Below are positions 1 to 6,915 of a DNA stretch of 64,000 nucleotides, piece by piece. Both the position numbers and the translations under genes were made by a program. The notes below the pieces were generated by a model. The model saw only the letters and a program-made list of their open reading frames with translations. It made no database searches and was not told the DNA's origin. The DNA lies in the NCBI GenBank assembly GCA_021404525.1, contig JAAWWE010000001.1, positions 186,001 to 250,000 of the forward strand, given 5' to 3'. Position 1 is the first letter of the stretch. The number at the start of each line of letters is the position of its first letter. The DNA comes from Rhodobiaceae bacterium (GTDB lineage: Bacteria > Pseudomonadota > Alphaproteobacteria > Parvibaculales > Parvibaculaceae).

Positions 1-1
1 G

Positions 2-253
2 TCACCCGGTTTGATCAAGACCAAAGAAGTGGAGGCCTGGTTCATGACCCTCGCGAAAAAGAACGACTGGGGCGAGAGTTGGGATGAGATTGAAGCCAAG
101 GCCATGGAAGAAGTGACCGGCGGCCTCACTGGGCGCATCGCGCGGACCGAAGAAGTAGCCGCCCTTGTTGCCTTTGTGGCGAGCCCCCTTGCCGATTCGA
201 TTACCAGCACCAACTTCCGTATTGATGGGGGCTCAACGGCGATTGTGTCCTGA
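2..253 (+). CDS. SDR family oxidoreductase, C-terminal part only (5' end outside window)
   Basis: The reading frame is open from the first bases of the window, so this is the last ~83 residues of a gene that begins upstream. The visible start SPGLIKT matches the PG-x-x-T segment after the sixth strand of short-chain dehydrogenases. The tail carries the usual pattern: a GR(I/L) stretch, EEVAALVAFVASPLAD, then a region normally read as ITG-x4-VDGG and here SITSTNFRIDGG. The catalytic Ser-Tyr-Lys and the NAD(P) motif lie outside the window. Such enzymes use NAD(P)H to oxidise or reduce alcohols and ketones, often the 3-hydroxyacyl step of a degradation pathway, which would suit the acyl-CoA dehydrogenases that follow. 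Substrate unknown. Confidence 0.8.
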   Translation, partial: SPGLIKTKEVEAWFMTLAKKNDWGESWDEIEAKAMEEVTGGLTGRIARTEEVAALVAFVASPLADSITSTNFRIDGGSTAIVS

Positions 254-313
254 CAGGTCGCGGCGTCGGGCGCAGGTGAAGCGCCGCTGAAAGACCTCAC
301 GCAACGTCGACAA

Positions 314-337
314 AGGTTTTTTGCGCGCGAAAAACCT
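314..337. repeat. 8-bp perfect inverted repeat upstream of the first acyl-CoA dehydrogenase pair
   Basis: AGGTTTTT (314-321) and AAAAACCT (330-337) are exact inverted copies separated by TGCGCGCG. It lies 61 bases after the SDR stop and 78 bases before the next start codon. No T-run follows the second arm, so a classical terminator is unlikely; an operator is possible. Confidence 0.4.
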
Positions 338-414
338 CTCGCTTGCTCCCTTCAGGCCGATGGCCCAAGGTGCCGCCTCGACGAAAAGATATTCAGTGGG
401 AGACGCCAAACCTC

Positions 415-1563
415 ATGCAGACGTTCCGATTTGATCCCTGCCGGTTACCGCCGGAAGCAGAAGCTCTTCGAGGTGAGGTCCGCGCGTTCCTGAGCGATGC
501 TCTGACAGACATTCCTCCGGTAGTCCGAGCGCAGACCTGGAGCGGCTACGATCCGGAATTCTCCAAAAAGCTCGGCGCCAAAGGCTGGATTGGCATGACC
601 TGGCCCAAAAAATATGGCGGCCATGAGCGCAGCGCGTTGGAACGCTACGTAATGCTGGAAGAGATGCTGGCAGCCGGTGCCCCGGTTGGCGCGCATTGGA
701 TCGGGGATCGACAAAGCGGGCAGCTCTTGCTCCGATTCGGTACCGAAGAGCAGCGCCAGATGATCCTGCCCAAGGCGGCCAAAGGCGAACTCCTTTTTTG
801 CATTGGCATGAGCGAGCCCGATAGCGGCTCCGATCTGGCAGCGACCCGCACCAAGGCGGAGAAGACCGACGGCGGCTGGATTGTGAATGGCACAAAGCTC
901 TGGACCTCGAACGCCCATAATGCGCATTACATGATCGCGCTGTTCCGCACGAATTTTGATCCCGACAATAAGCATGCCGGTCTGACCCAGTTCCTCGTGG
1001 ATCTAAAGACGCCGGGCATCACCATTCGGCCCATCAAAGATCTCACCGGCAATGCGCACTTCAACGAAGTCGTATTTGAAGACGTCTTTGTGCCTGACAA
1101 TATGATGGTCGGGGAAGAGGGCAATGGCTGGATGCAGGTCACTGCAGAGCTCGCCTATGAGCGCAGCGGCCCTGAGCGCTATCTCTCCAGTTTCCTGCTC
1201 CTGACCGAATTGATCCGTGAGCTTGCGCGCACAGGTGACACAAGTGCGGACGCGGAAATCGGGCGCCTTGTGGCCCATCTCGTGACGCTCCGACAAATGT
1301 CAGTCTCCATTGCCGGTCTCCTGGAGGCCGGGGAGAACCCGATCCAGGAAGCCTCTGTCGTGAAAGACTTGGGCGCTCTCTATGAGCAGGAGCTGCCGGT
1401 GAAGGCCCATGAACTGGCGGGTGTTGAACCCATGCTTGGCACCGGGTCCGACTATGCACAGGTGCTCGGTTTCCTGACCCAAGCAAGCGTGTCTTTTTCT
1501 TTGCGCGGTGGCACCCGCGAAATCCTGCGCGGCATTATCGCCCGCGGTCTCGGGCTTCGGTGA
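415..1563 (+). CDS. acyl-CoA dehydrogenase, GGTxEI-type subunit of a probable heteromeric enzyme
   Basis: FAD-dependent alpha,beta-dehydrogenation of an acyl-CoA (382 aa). Family marks are WPKKYGG near the N-terminus, the flavin-contacting MSEPDSGSDLAATRTKA, WIVNGTKLWTSNAH, and the C-terminal RGGTREILRGIIARGLGL. A TTG at 343 would add 24 residues of poor similarity; the ATG at 415 starts the conserved fold. The stop is 10 bases before the next start, and the neighbour is a second dehydrogenase of the complementary type, with VHGAIGFT near its C-terminus. Adjacent pairs like this are known from steroid-degrading actinobacteria (FadE26-27, FadE28-29), where they form alpha2beta2 enzymes for bulky CoA thioesters. 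Pairing and substrate class here are inferred. Confidence 0.88.
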   Translation: MQTFRFDPCRLPPEAEALRGEVRAFLSDALTDIPPVVRAQTWSGYDPEFSKKLGAKGWIGMTWPKKYGGHERSALERYVMLEEMLAAGAPVGAHWIGDRQSGQLLLRFGTEEQRQMILPKAAKGELLFCIGMSEPDSGSDLAATRTKAEKTDGGWIVNGTKLWTSNAHNAHYMIALFRTNFDPDNKHAGLTQFLVDLKTPGITIRPIKDLTGNAHFNEVVFEDVFVPDNMMVGEEGNGWMQVTAELAYERSGPERYLSSFLLLTELIRELARTGDTSADAEIGRLVAHLVTLRQMSVSIAGLLEAGENPIQEASVVKDLGALYEQELPVKAHELAGVEPMLGTGSDYAQVLGFLTQASVSFSLRGGTREILRGIIARGLGLR

Positions 1564-1573
1564 GGAGAATATT

Positions 1574-2602
1574 ATGAGCGAATTTAGAAACCTCCTCGGC
1601 GAAACCATTGAACGCCTTCTCGCCGATCACGCGACGAAAGAGACTGTGCAGGGCGCAGAGGAAGGCACTTGGCCGGAAGGACTCTGGTCTGCCCTGGAAG
1701 AAAATGGGCTTACCCGTCTGATGGCTAGTGAAGCGCAAGGGGGCGCAGGCGGAAGTTGGGGGGATGCCCTTGTCTTGCTCCGCGCGCAGGGGCGGTACGC
1801 CGCGCCAGTCCCTTTGGCGGAAACCATCGTCGCGGCCTGGCTCTTGTCGGAAGCAGGTCTCGACGTGCCCGATGGACCTCTCACGCTGTTGACCGGCGTC
1901 ACGCTCAACGATGATGGCACGCTAAGTGGCATCGCCCCCCACGTACCCTGGGGACGCAAGGCCACCCTTGGCGTGGCTGTGGTCGAAGGTAGCGACGGGA
2001 AGCGTCATACCGTGTCTGCGCCGCTCGCGGGAGTGACGATCACGGAAGAAGAAAACATCGCGCGTGAACCACGCGACACCATCAGTTTTGATGGGCATGC
2101 AGTAACGTCAGCCCCCTGTGATCTCACCGAGGGGCTTGAAACCTGGGGCGCGCTGATGCGTGTCGGCCTTATGGCAGGCGGGCTCGACTATCTGCTCACC
2201 CAGTCTGTCGATTATGCCAATGACCGCAAACAGTTTGGTCGGCCCATCGGGAAATTCCAGGCAGTGCAGCAACAATTGGCCGTGCTGGCGACACAGGCCG
2301 CCGCCGCAGGGGCCATTGCAGCCCATGCCTGCGAGCGAGCCGGTGAAACAGACGACCCAGGCTTCGAGGTCGCCGTCGCCAAAACCCGGATCGATGAAGC
2401 GGTGAACCTCTCAACCTCGATTTCTCATCAAGTCCATGGCGCGATTGGCTTTACCTATGAGCATGGCCTTCATCTCGTCACCCGCCGTCTGTGGAGCTGG
2501 CGGGCGGAGTATGGCAGCGGGCGATCCTGGGCAGCGCGCCTTGGACGTCAGGCTATTGAACGCGGTGCAGATGCCCTTTGGGCAGACGTCACTGCGCGCT
2601 AA
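1574..2602 (+). CDS. acyl-CoA dehydrogenase, partner subunit
   Basis: 342 aa, short for the family. The N-terminal part is divergent, while the C-terminal helical domain is clear: YANDRKQFGRPIGKFQAVQQ, then HQVHGAIGFTYEHGLHLVTRR. The start is the ATG at 1574 after GAGGAG; a longer frame from 1508 would run into the upstream gene. With the preceding gene only 10 bases away, it probably makes a two-subunit acyl-CoA dehydrogenase in which the FAD site is shared. It lacks a clean copy of the central acyl/flavin motif seen in its neighbour, as expected for the less conserved half of a split dehydrogenase. Substrate unknown; branched, cyclic or steroid-like acyl-CoA is a guess. Confidence 0.85.
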   Translation: MSEFRNLLGETIERLLADHATKETVQGAEEGTWPEGLWSALEENGLTRLMASEAQGGAGGSWGDALVLLRAQGRYAAPVPLAETIVAAWLLSEAGLDVPDGPLTLLTGVTLNDDGTLSGIAPHVPWGRKATLGVAVVEGSDGKRHTVSAPLAGVTITEEENIAREPRDTISFDGHAVTSAPCDLTEGLETWGALMRVGLMAGGLDYLLTQSVDYANDRKQFGRPIGKFQAVQQQLAVLATQAAAAGAIAAHACERAGETDDPGFEVAVAKTRIDEAVNLSTSISHQVHGAIGFTYEHGLHLVTRRLWSWRAEYGSGRSWAARLGRQAIERGADALWADVTAR

Positions 2603-2644
2603 ACTCACTCAGTTTCGACAACCCGCTCGAAGAAAGATGGCCCC

Positions 2645-3319
2645 ATGAAAGTCTCAGAAGCTCTTGAAACCCGCATCACGTGCCGCGCCTACACGGACCA
2701 GCCGGTGGAAGCCGAAAAAATCAATCGCATTCTCAAGGGTGCCGCCCGGTCTCCTTCTGGTGGCAACCTGCAGCCCTGGCATGTCTGGGCGATTGGCGGA
2801 GAGAAGCTCGCTGAATTCCGGTCCATCATTCAATCAAAAATTGTCGACAACCCGTTTGGCGATGGCGCGACCGAATATGACATTTATCCCAAGGAACTGA
2901 CTGAGCCCTATAAGGCTCGTCGGGCGAAATGCGGCGAAGACATGTATGCGAGCATTAATGTCGCCCGCGAAGACAAGGCAGGGCGCCAGAAGCACTTCAA
3001 CCGCAATTTTGACCTCTTTGGCGCACCAGCGGCGATGTTCTTTGCCATTGACCGACAAATGGGCCTTGGCCAATGGTCAGATCTGGGCATGTATATTCAG
3101 AGCATCATGCTGATGGCGCGGGAAGAAGGTCTGCATACAGCCCCACAGGAAGCATGGGCTCTCTGGTACAAAACCATTGGTGAATTCTTGGGCATTCCTG
3201 ACAATCTGATGTTCTTTTGTGGCATGGGGATCGGTTATATGGACGAAAATGCGCCCATCAACACATTGAGAACTGACCGCGCCGACTTTAGCGAATATGC
3301 TCATATAGAAGGGTTCTGA
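2645..3319 (+). CDS. nitroreductase family protein (FMN, NAD(P)H-dependent)
   Basis: 224 aa, the normal length. The N-terminus ITCRAYTDQPVEAEKI followed by ARSPSGGNLQPWHVWAIGG is the FMN-phosphate-binding signature of the nitroreductase fold. The C-terminal GMGIGYMDENAPINTLRTDR is the second conserved block. Such homodimers reduce nitro groups, quinones or activated enones using NAD(P)H. It starts 42 bases after the acyl-CoA dehydrogenase pair in the same direction, so it may be co-transcribed and could reduce a ring or enoyl intermediate. The Shine-Dalgarno before the ATG is weak (GAAAGA). No obvious odd features. Confidence 0.87.
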   Translation: MKVSEALETRITCRAYTDQPVEAEKINRILKGAARSPSGGNLQPWHVWAIGGEKLAEFRSIIQSKIVDNPFGDGATEYDIYPKELTEPYKARRAKCGEDMYASINVAREDKAGRQKHFNRNFDLFGAPAAMFFAIDRQMGLGQWSDLGMYIQSIMLMAREEGLHTAPQEAWALWYKTIGEFLGIPDNLMFFCGMGIGYMDENAPINTLRTDRADFSEYAHIEGF

Positions 3320-3354
3320 TCCTCCAAAACATGCGCCTGGTTCCTTAACGAACC

Positions 3355-3381
3355 TGAACGGCCATGTTCATGGCGGGTTCA
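3355..3381. promoter_or_regulatory. probable response-regulator box upstream of the PepSY/RR/HK operon
   Basis: Read on the minus strand this is TGAAC-N6-TGAAC-N6-GTTCA. The two direct TGAAC copies lie exactly 11 bases apart (GTTCA at 3366-3370 and 3377-3381 on the plus strand), the spacing used by OmpR/PhoP-type regulators. The box ends 25 bases before the ATG at 3407. A near-identical arrangement occurs at 5865-5890. Confidence 0.5.
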
Positions 3382-3406
3382 GGCGATCTCGCGTAGAACG
3401 AGGGTC

Positions 3407-3754
3407 ATGAAACGCCAGTCCACCATATTTGCCACTTTGTTGGCCCTGACATGTCTCATCACAAGCGGCGGTGTTGCGTCCGCAAATGATGACCCCTGGG
3501 GCCCCTTTGGCAGCACCTATGCAAGGTCCGATCAGGATGATGCCCGCGACGCAGTGCGTTCCGGACAATACATCTCCATGGAGCAGGCCTTGTCCACGGT
3601 GCGGTCCCGTTATCCAGGACGTCTCCTGGATGCGGCGTTCAATCGGCGGTCTGGTGTCTACAACATCAAAATGCTGTCTGAAGGGGAAGTTCTGCTGGTT
3701 GCAGTAGACGCCCGGTCTGGCAGCATCATGAATGTGCGCAGGGGTGGGCGGTAA
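3407..3754 (+). CDS. secreted PepSY-domain-like protein
   Basis: 115 aa with a clear Sec signal peptide (MKRQSTIF, hydrophobic core, cleavage near GGVASA). The mature part resembles a PepSY module: AVRSGQYISMEQALSTVRSRYPG, then a strand-rich stretch VYNIKMLSEGEVLLVAVDARSG ending in IMNVRRGG. PepSY domains are thought to inhibit or sense proteases in the periplasm. It starts after GAGGG and ends 29 bases before the response regulator, so it probably belongs to the same operon, an arrangement often seen for PhoP/QseB-like systems. It may act as a periplasmic input or target of that system. Confidence 0.75.
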   Translation: MKRQSTIFATLLALTCLITSGGVASANDDPWGPFGSTYARSDQDDARDAVRSGQYISMEQALSTVRSRYPGRLLDAAFNRRSGVYNIKMLSEGEVLLVAVDARSGSIMNVRRGGR

Positions 3755-3783
3755 CGCCTGCGGGACGCACAAGGGAGATTTCC

Positions 3784-4458
3784 ATGCGGTTGCTTGTTGT
3801 TGAAGATGATCCGGATTTGAGCCGCCAGATGCGCGAAGCACTTTCAGATGCGGGCTACGTGGTAGATACCGCTGCTGATGGCGAAGAAGGTCATTTCCTG
3901 GGGGACACAGAGCCCTATGATGCGGTGATCCTTGATCTCGGCCTGCCGGAAATGGACGGCGTGACGGTCCTGGAAAAATGGCGACGCGCTGGCAAGGACA
4001 TGCCCGTTCTCATCCTGACCGCCCGCGATCGCTGGTCCGACAAGGTGGCAGGATTTGATGCCGGCGCCGACGACTATGTCACCAAACCGTTCTACACCGA
4101 AGAAGTGTTGGCGCGGGTCCGTGCGCTTCTCCGCAGATCCGCTGGTCATGCGACGAGTGAGCTGGAGCTTGGCGGTCTGCGGATTGATACGCGTAGCGCG
4201 CGGGTCACGCTGAATGGGGAGCCCATTAAGCTCACCTCTCTTGAATATCGTTTGCTCGCCTATCTGATGCACCACCAGGATAAGGTTGTGTCTCGGACGG
4301 AATTGGTTGAGCATCTTTATGATCAGGACTTTGACCGTGATTCAAACACGATTGAAGTTTTTGTAGGGCGTCTGCGTCGCAAGCTTGGCAAAGACGTTAT
4401 CGAAACAGTTCGGGGATTGGGGTACCGACTTGCAACTGCGGAAGATGCGGCTCGATAG
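3784..4458 (+). CDS. OmpR/PhoB-family response regulator
   Basis: 224 aa. The receiver domain (1-~115) shows the acidic pair D8-D9, phosphoacceptor D51 in ILDLGLPEMDG, the TAR switch region and K101 in the TKPF motif. The C-terminal winged-helix domain carries LTSLEYRLLAYLM and VFVGRLRRKLG, which contacts DNA. The closest known types are PhoP, QseB and TctD regulators. It ends 14 bases inside the following kinase, a sign of translational coupling. It is the obvious candidate to bind the TGAAC/GTTCA boxes at 3355-3381 and 5865-5890. Signal unknown. Confidence 0.93.
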   Translation: MRLLVVEDDPDLSRQMREALSDAGYVVDTAADGEEGHFLGDTEPYDAVILDLGLPEMDGVTVLEKWRRAGKDMPVLILTARDRWSDKVAGFDAGADDYVTKPFYTEEVLARVRALLRRSAGHATSELELGGLRIDTRSARVTLNGEPIKLTSLEYRLLAYLMHHQDKVVSRTELVEHLYDQDFDRDSNTIEVFVGRLRRKLGKDVIETVRGLGYRLATAEDAAR

Positions 4459-5836
4459 TCTTGCGTTCCGGCTCACAGCCGCGGCTGCCATCTGGCTCGC
4501 TATCGTATTGATCGCCGGGGGGCTCGCCCTGTCGTCTGTTTTTCGCCAATCGGTCGAAGACACGTTCGACGCAAATCTTGATGCCATTCTCGACAGCCTT
4601 ATCGCCGCCATAGAGGTGAGCGCCGACGGCGAACTGGCCCTGACGCGGCAGCTCAGTGATCCGCGTTTTCAGCGCGTTTATTCAGGATGGTATTGGCAAG
4701 TTCGCGCCATAGGTGATGGCAAGCCCGAAGCCGTGGACGGTAAGCAAACGCCGTTGCGCTCTCGTTCCTTGTTTGATCAAGCGCTGCGCACACCGAGCAG
4801 AGATTTGACGAATGGAGATGCCCCTCAGGACAGACTTCTAACAGGGCGCAGCTCAGGGCCTGAAAACCAGCCTCTACGAGTAGTGGAGCGGGTCGTGCGA
4901 TTGCCCGGCCTCGACGCGCAAGTGTCTTTTGCGGTGGCGGGGAACATCTCCAAATTGGACGAACAGATTGATGAGTTTGGTGGTTTGTTGGCGGCAGCGC
5001 TCGGCGTCATCGGCGCAGGCATCCTCATCGCGCTCCTCATTCAGGTGCGATATGGCCTGCGCCCGTTAGAGCGCGTGACGCAAGGCCTGCATGACATTCG
5101 GACCGGAGAGGAAACCCGCCTCAAAGGCGATTTCCCAACAGAGATTGAGCCGCTGGCCAATGAGCTCAATTCCCTTCTGGAATATGCCAATGATGTGTTG
5201 GAGCGGGCCCGGACCCATGTAGGCAATCTCGCCCACGCGCTCAAAACACCGCTGAGTGTGTTGGCGAATGAAGCGCGGGAAGATGACGGGCCATTGGCGC
5301 CAGTTGTTTCTCATCAGACCGGTCTCATGCGTCAACAGATTGAGCATCATCTCTCGCGTGCGCGCACCGCGGCCAATGCGCGGGTGCTCGGGGCATCAGC
5401 GCCCGTAGAACCTCTGCTCGCGGGCCTTACCCGAACGTTGGAACGGATCTATCAGGACCGCGCTGTCTCCGTGAGCATGTCAGTCGACGACGGGCTGAGC
5501 TTTAAAGGCGAAGCGCAGGATCTCGAGGAGATGGTCGGTAACCTGCTCGACAATGCCTGTAAATGGGCGGAGAAAAATGTCGCTGTCTCCGCAGTGGCGA
5601 CAGCGGGAACCATCCCTATGCTGACGATCACAGTGGATGACGATGGCCCGGGCCTGCCGCCGGAAAAACGCGATCAAGTATTGAAACGCGGTGAGCGGCT
5701 GGATGAAGCGGTGCCGGGCTCCGGGCTGGGCCTCAACATTGTTGGCGAAACAGCGGAACTTTATGGCGGCGAGCTGCGTCTGTCTGAAAGTGAACAAAAC
5801 GGCCTCCGCGCCGAAATTACACTCCCCCGAGTCTGA
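4445..5836 (+). CDS. sensor histidine kinase (PhoQ/QseC-like), partner of the upstream regulator
   Basis: 463 aa. Order: TM1 (~10-33, LTAAAAIWLAIVLIAGG), a periplasmic sensor loop of ~130 residues, TM2 (LLAAALGVIGAGILIALLI), HAMP (RPLERVTQGLHDIRTG), dimerisation helix with the phosphorylated His in LAHALKTPLSVL, and an ATPase domain with N box NLLDNACKWAE, G1 DDGPGLP and G2 GSGLGLNIV. The ATG at 4445 overlaps the regulator by 14 bases; a longer frame from 4385 would run deep into that gene. A TTG at 4430 is a possible alternative. Probably autophosphorylates in response to an envelope signal and passes phosphate to D51 of the regulator. Confidence 0.92.
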   Translation: MRLDSLAFRLTAAAAIWLAIVLIAGGLALSSVFRQSVEDTFDANLDAILDSLIAAIEVSADGELALTRQLSDPRFQRVYSGWYWQVRAIGDGKPEAVDGKQTPLRSRSLFDQALRTPSRDLTNGDAPQDRLLTGRSSGPENQPLRVVERVVRLPGLDAQVSFAVAGNISKLDEQIDEFGGLLAAALGVIGAGILIALLIQVRYGLRPLERVTQGLHDIRTGEETRLKGDFPTEIEPLANELNSLLEYANDVLERARTHVGNLAHALKTPLSVLANEAREDDGPLAPVVSHQTGLMRQQIEHHLSRARTAANARVLGASAPVEPLLAGLTRTLERIYQDRAVSVSMSVDDGLSFKGEAQDLEEMVGNLLDNACKWAEKNVAVSAVATAGTIPMLTITVDDDGPGLPPEKRDQVLKRGERLDEAVPGSGLGLNIVGETAELYGGELRLSESEQNGLRAEITLPRV

Positions 5837-5864
5837 TTTTTCGCAGGGATCAGCCATTTTTACA

Positions 5865-5890
5865 TGAACGCCAGATGAACGAGGTGTTCA
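5865..5890. promoter_or_regulatory. second copy of the TGAAC/GTTCA box, upstream of the lipoprotein gene
   Basis: TGAAC (5865-5869), TGAAC (5876-5880) and GTTCA (5886-5890). The direct repeats are 11 bases apart and the inverted copy follows after 5 bases. This is the same layout as 3355-3381, in the opposite orientation relative to the gene. It lies 68 bases before the ATG at 5959. Confidence 0.5.
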
Positions 5891-5917
5891 CGGTGCAATC
5901 AAACCGACCCGCGTAAT

Positions 5918-5939
5918 GTTGATCTTACGTTAGATCAAC
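5918..5939. repeat. 8-bp inverted repeat in the lipoprotein leader
   Basis: GTTGATCT (5918-5925) and AGATCAAC (5932-5939) are exact inverted copies with a 6-base spacer, ending 19 bases before the start codon at 5959. It could be an operator or a 5'-UTR hairpin close to the ribosome-binding site (GGGG just before the ATG). Confidence 0.4.
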
Positions 5940-5958
5940 CGAACAAACGGGGTTCGTT

Positions 5959-6420
5959 ATGAAAATCGCCAAGCTGGCCACGGTGGGCCTCATCGCCGTT
6001 TCTCTCACAGGCTGTTATGCCCATGGTGCGGGACCGCGCGAGGGTGCCGGGACCATTATCGGTGCCATTGCAGGCGGCCTTGTTGGTTCTCAGTTCGGGT
6101 CCGGCAGTGGACGTCTTATCGCCACCGGTGTGGGGGCGGTCGCAGGTGCGGCTCTGGGCCAGGGCGTTGGCCGCAGTCTCGATGGGCGCGACCGCCAGCA
6201 GATGGCTTACGCGTCTGAACGCGCCTTGGATACGGGGTACGAGCAGGACTGGTACAACGATCAAAGCGGCAATTACGGCACTGTATCACCGGGCCGGTCA
6301 TACAAGTCTGCCCAAGGCTATTGTCGCGAATACCAGCAAACCGTTTACATCGGTGGTGAACCTCAACAGGCATATGGAACTGCCTGTCGCCAGCCTGATG
6401 GTCAATGGCAGGTTATGTAG
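5959..6420 (+). CDS. glycine-zipper 2TM-domain lipoprotein
   Basis: 153 aa. A signal peptide ends in the lipobox LTGC (Cys19), so the protein should be lipidated. Residues ~29-62 form a glycine-zipper (GTIIGAIAGGLVGSQFG and GVGAVAGAALGQGVG), the Rick-17kDa/SlyB-like antigen fold found in outer-membrane lipoproteins. The C-terminal ~75 residues (two Cys, YCREYQQTVYIGG and GTACRQPDGQW) match the tail often seen after such zippers. SlyB-type genes are classic PhoP targets, which agrees with the repeat box upstream and the two-component genes next door. A rho-independent terminator follows. Confidence 0.86.
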   Translation: MKIAKLATVGLIAVSLTGCYAHGAGPREGAGTIIGAIAGGLVGSQFGSGSGRLIATGVGAVAGAALGQGVGRSLDGRDRQQMAYASERALDTGYEQDWYNDQSGNYGTVSPGRSYKSAQGYCREYQQTVYIGGEPQQAYGTACRQPDGQWQVM

Positions 6421-6453
6421 TCTCCTCCTCGCAAAACATTTCTGCCAATCGAG

Positions 6454-6490
6454 CGCCGTTCAGACATCGAAAGTCTGGGCGGCGTTTTTT
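6454..6490 (+). terminator. rho-independent terminator
   Basis: CGCCG..CAGAC pairs with GTCTG..CGGCG (12-base arms with two G-U pairs, loop ATCGAAA), followed directly by six T. It closes the PepSY/regulator/kinase/lipoprotein region. Confidence 0.85.
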
Positions 6491-6552
6491 GCTGTCCAAA
6501 GCTCGGAATTGAAAATCTGGACAGATGCTGTTCCTGGTGGCACGCTTGCGGA

Positions 6553-6915
6553 ATGAAAATCACCGCACGCCTTCTTGCTCTTCTTGTCGCTGTCATCCAC
6601 GTGGCATTTCTTGTCCTTGAGATGTTCTATTTTGATCATCCCGTCGGCCGCGACATTTTTGGAACAACGCCCGAAGAGTCCGCCATCATGGCAGTGCTCG
6701 CCGCCAATCAGGGACTTTACAATGGCTTCCTGGCGGCAGGCCTTTTCTGGGGTGTGTTGGCTGGCAAGACGGATGTCATCATCTTCTTCCTGCTCTGCGT
6801 GGTTGCCGCTGGTGTTTATGGCGCGGCTACAGCAAGCGAAACCATCCTGATCGTTCAGGCGCTACCCGCCGCGCTGGCGTTGGGAGCGACCCTTTTGGCG
6901 CTGCGCAAAAACTAG
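6553..6915 (+). CDS. DUF1304-family small membrane protein
   Basis: 120 aa with four predicted membrane helices: LLALLVAVIHVAFLVLEMFYF, GLYNGFLAAGLFWGVLA, IIFFLLCVVAAGVYG and IVQALPAALALGATLLA. The block FGTTPEE...AANQGLYNGFLAAGL is the hallmark of DUF1304 proteins of Gram-negative and Gram-positive bacteria. Function unknown; nothing suggests an enzyme site. The stop overlaps the stop of the convergent YihY gene by 4 bases, so the two genes share their 3' ends. Confidence 0.8.
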   Translation: MKITARLLALLVAVIHVAFLVLEMFYFDHPVGRDIFGTTPEESAIMAVLAANQGLYNGFLAAGLFWGVLAGKTDVIIFFLLCVVAAGVYGAATASETILIVQALPAALALGATLLALRKN

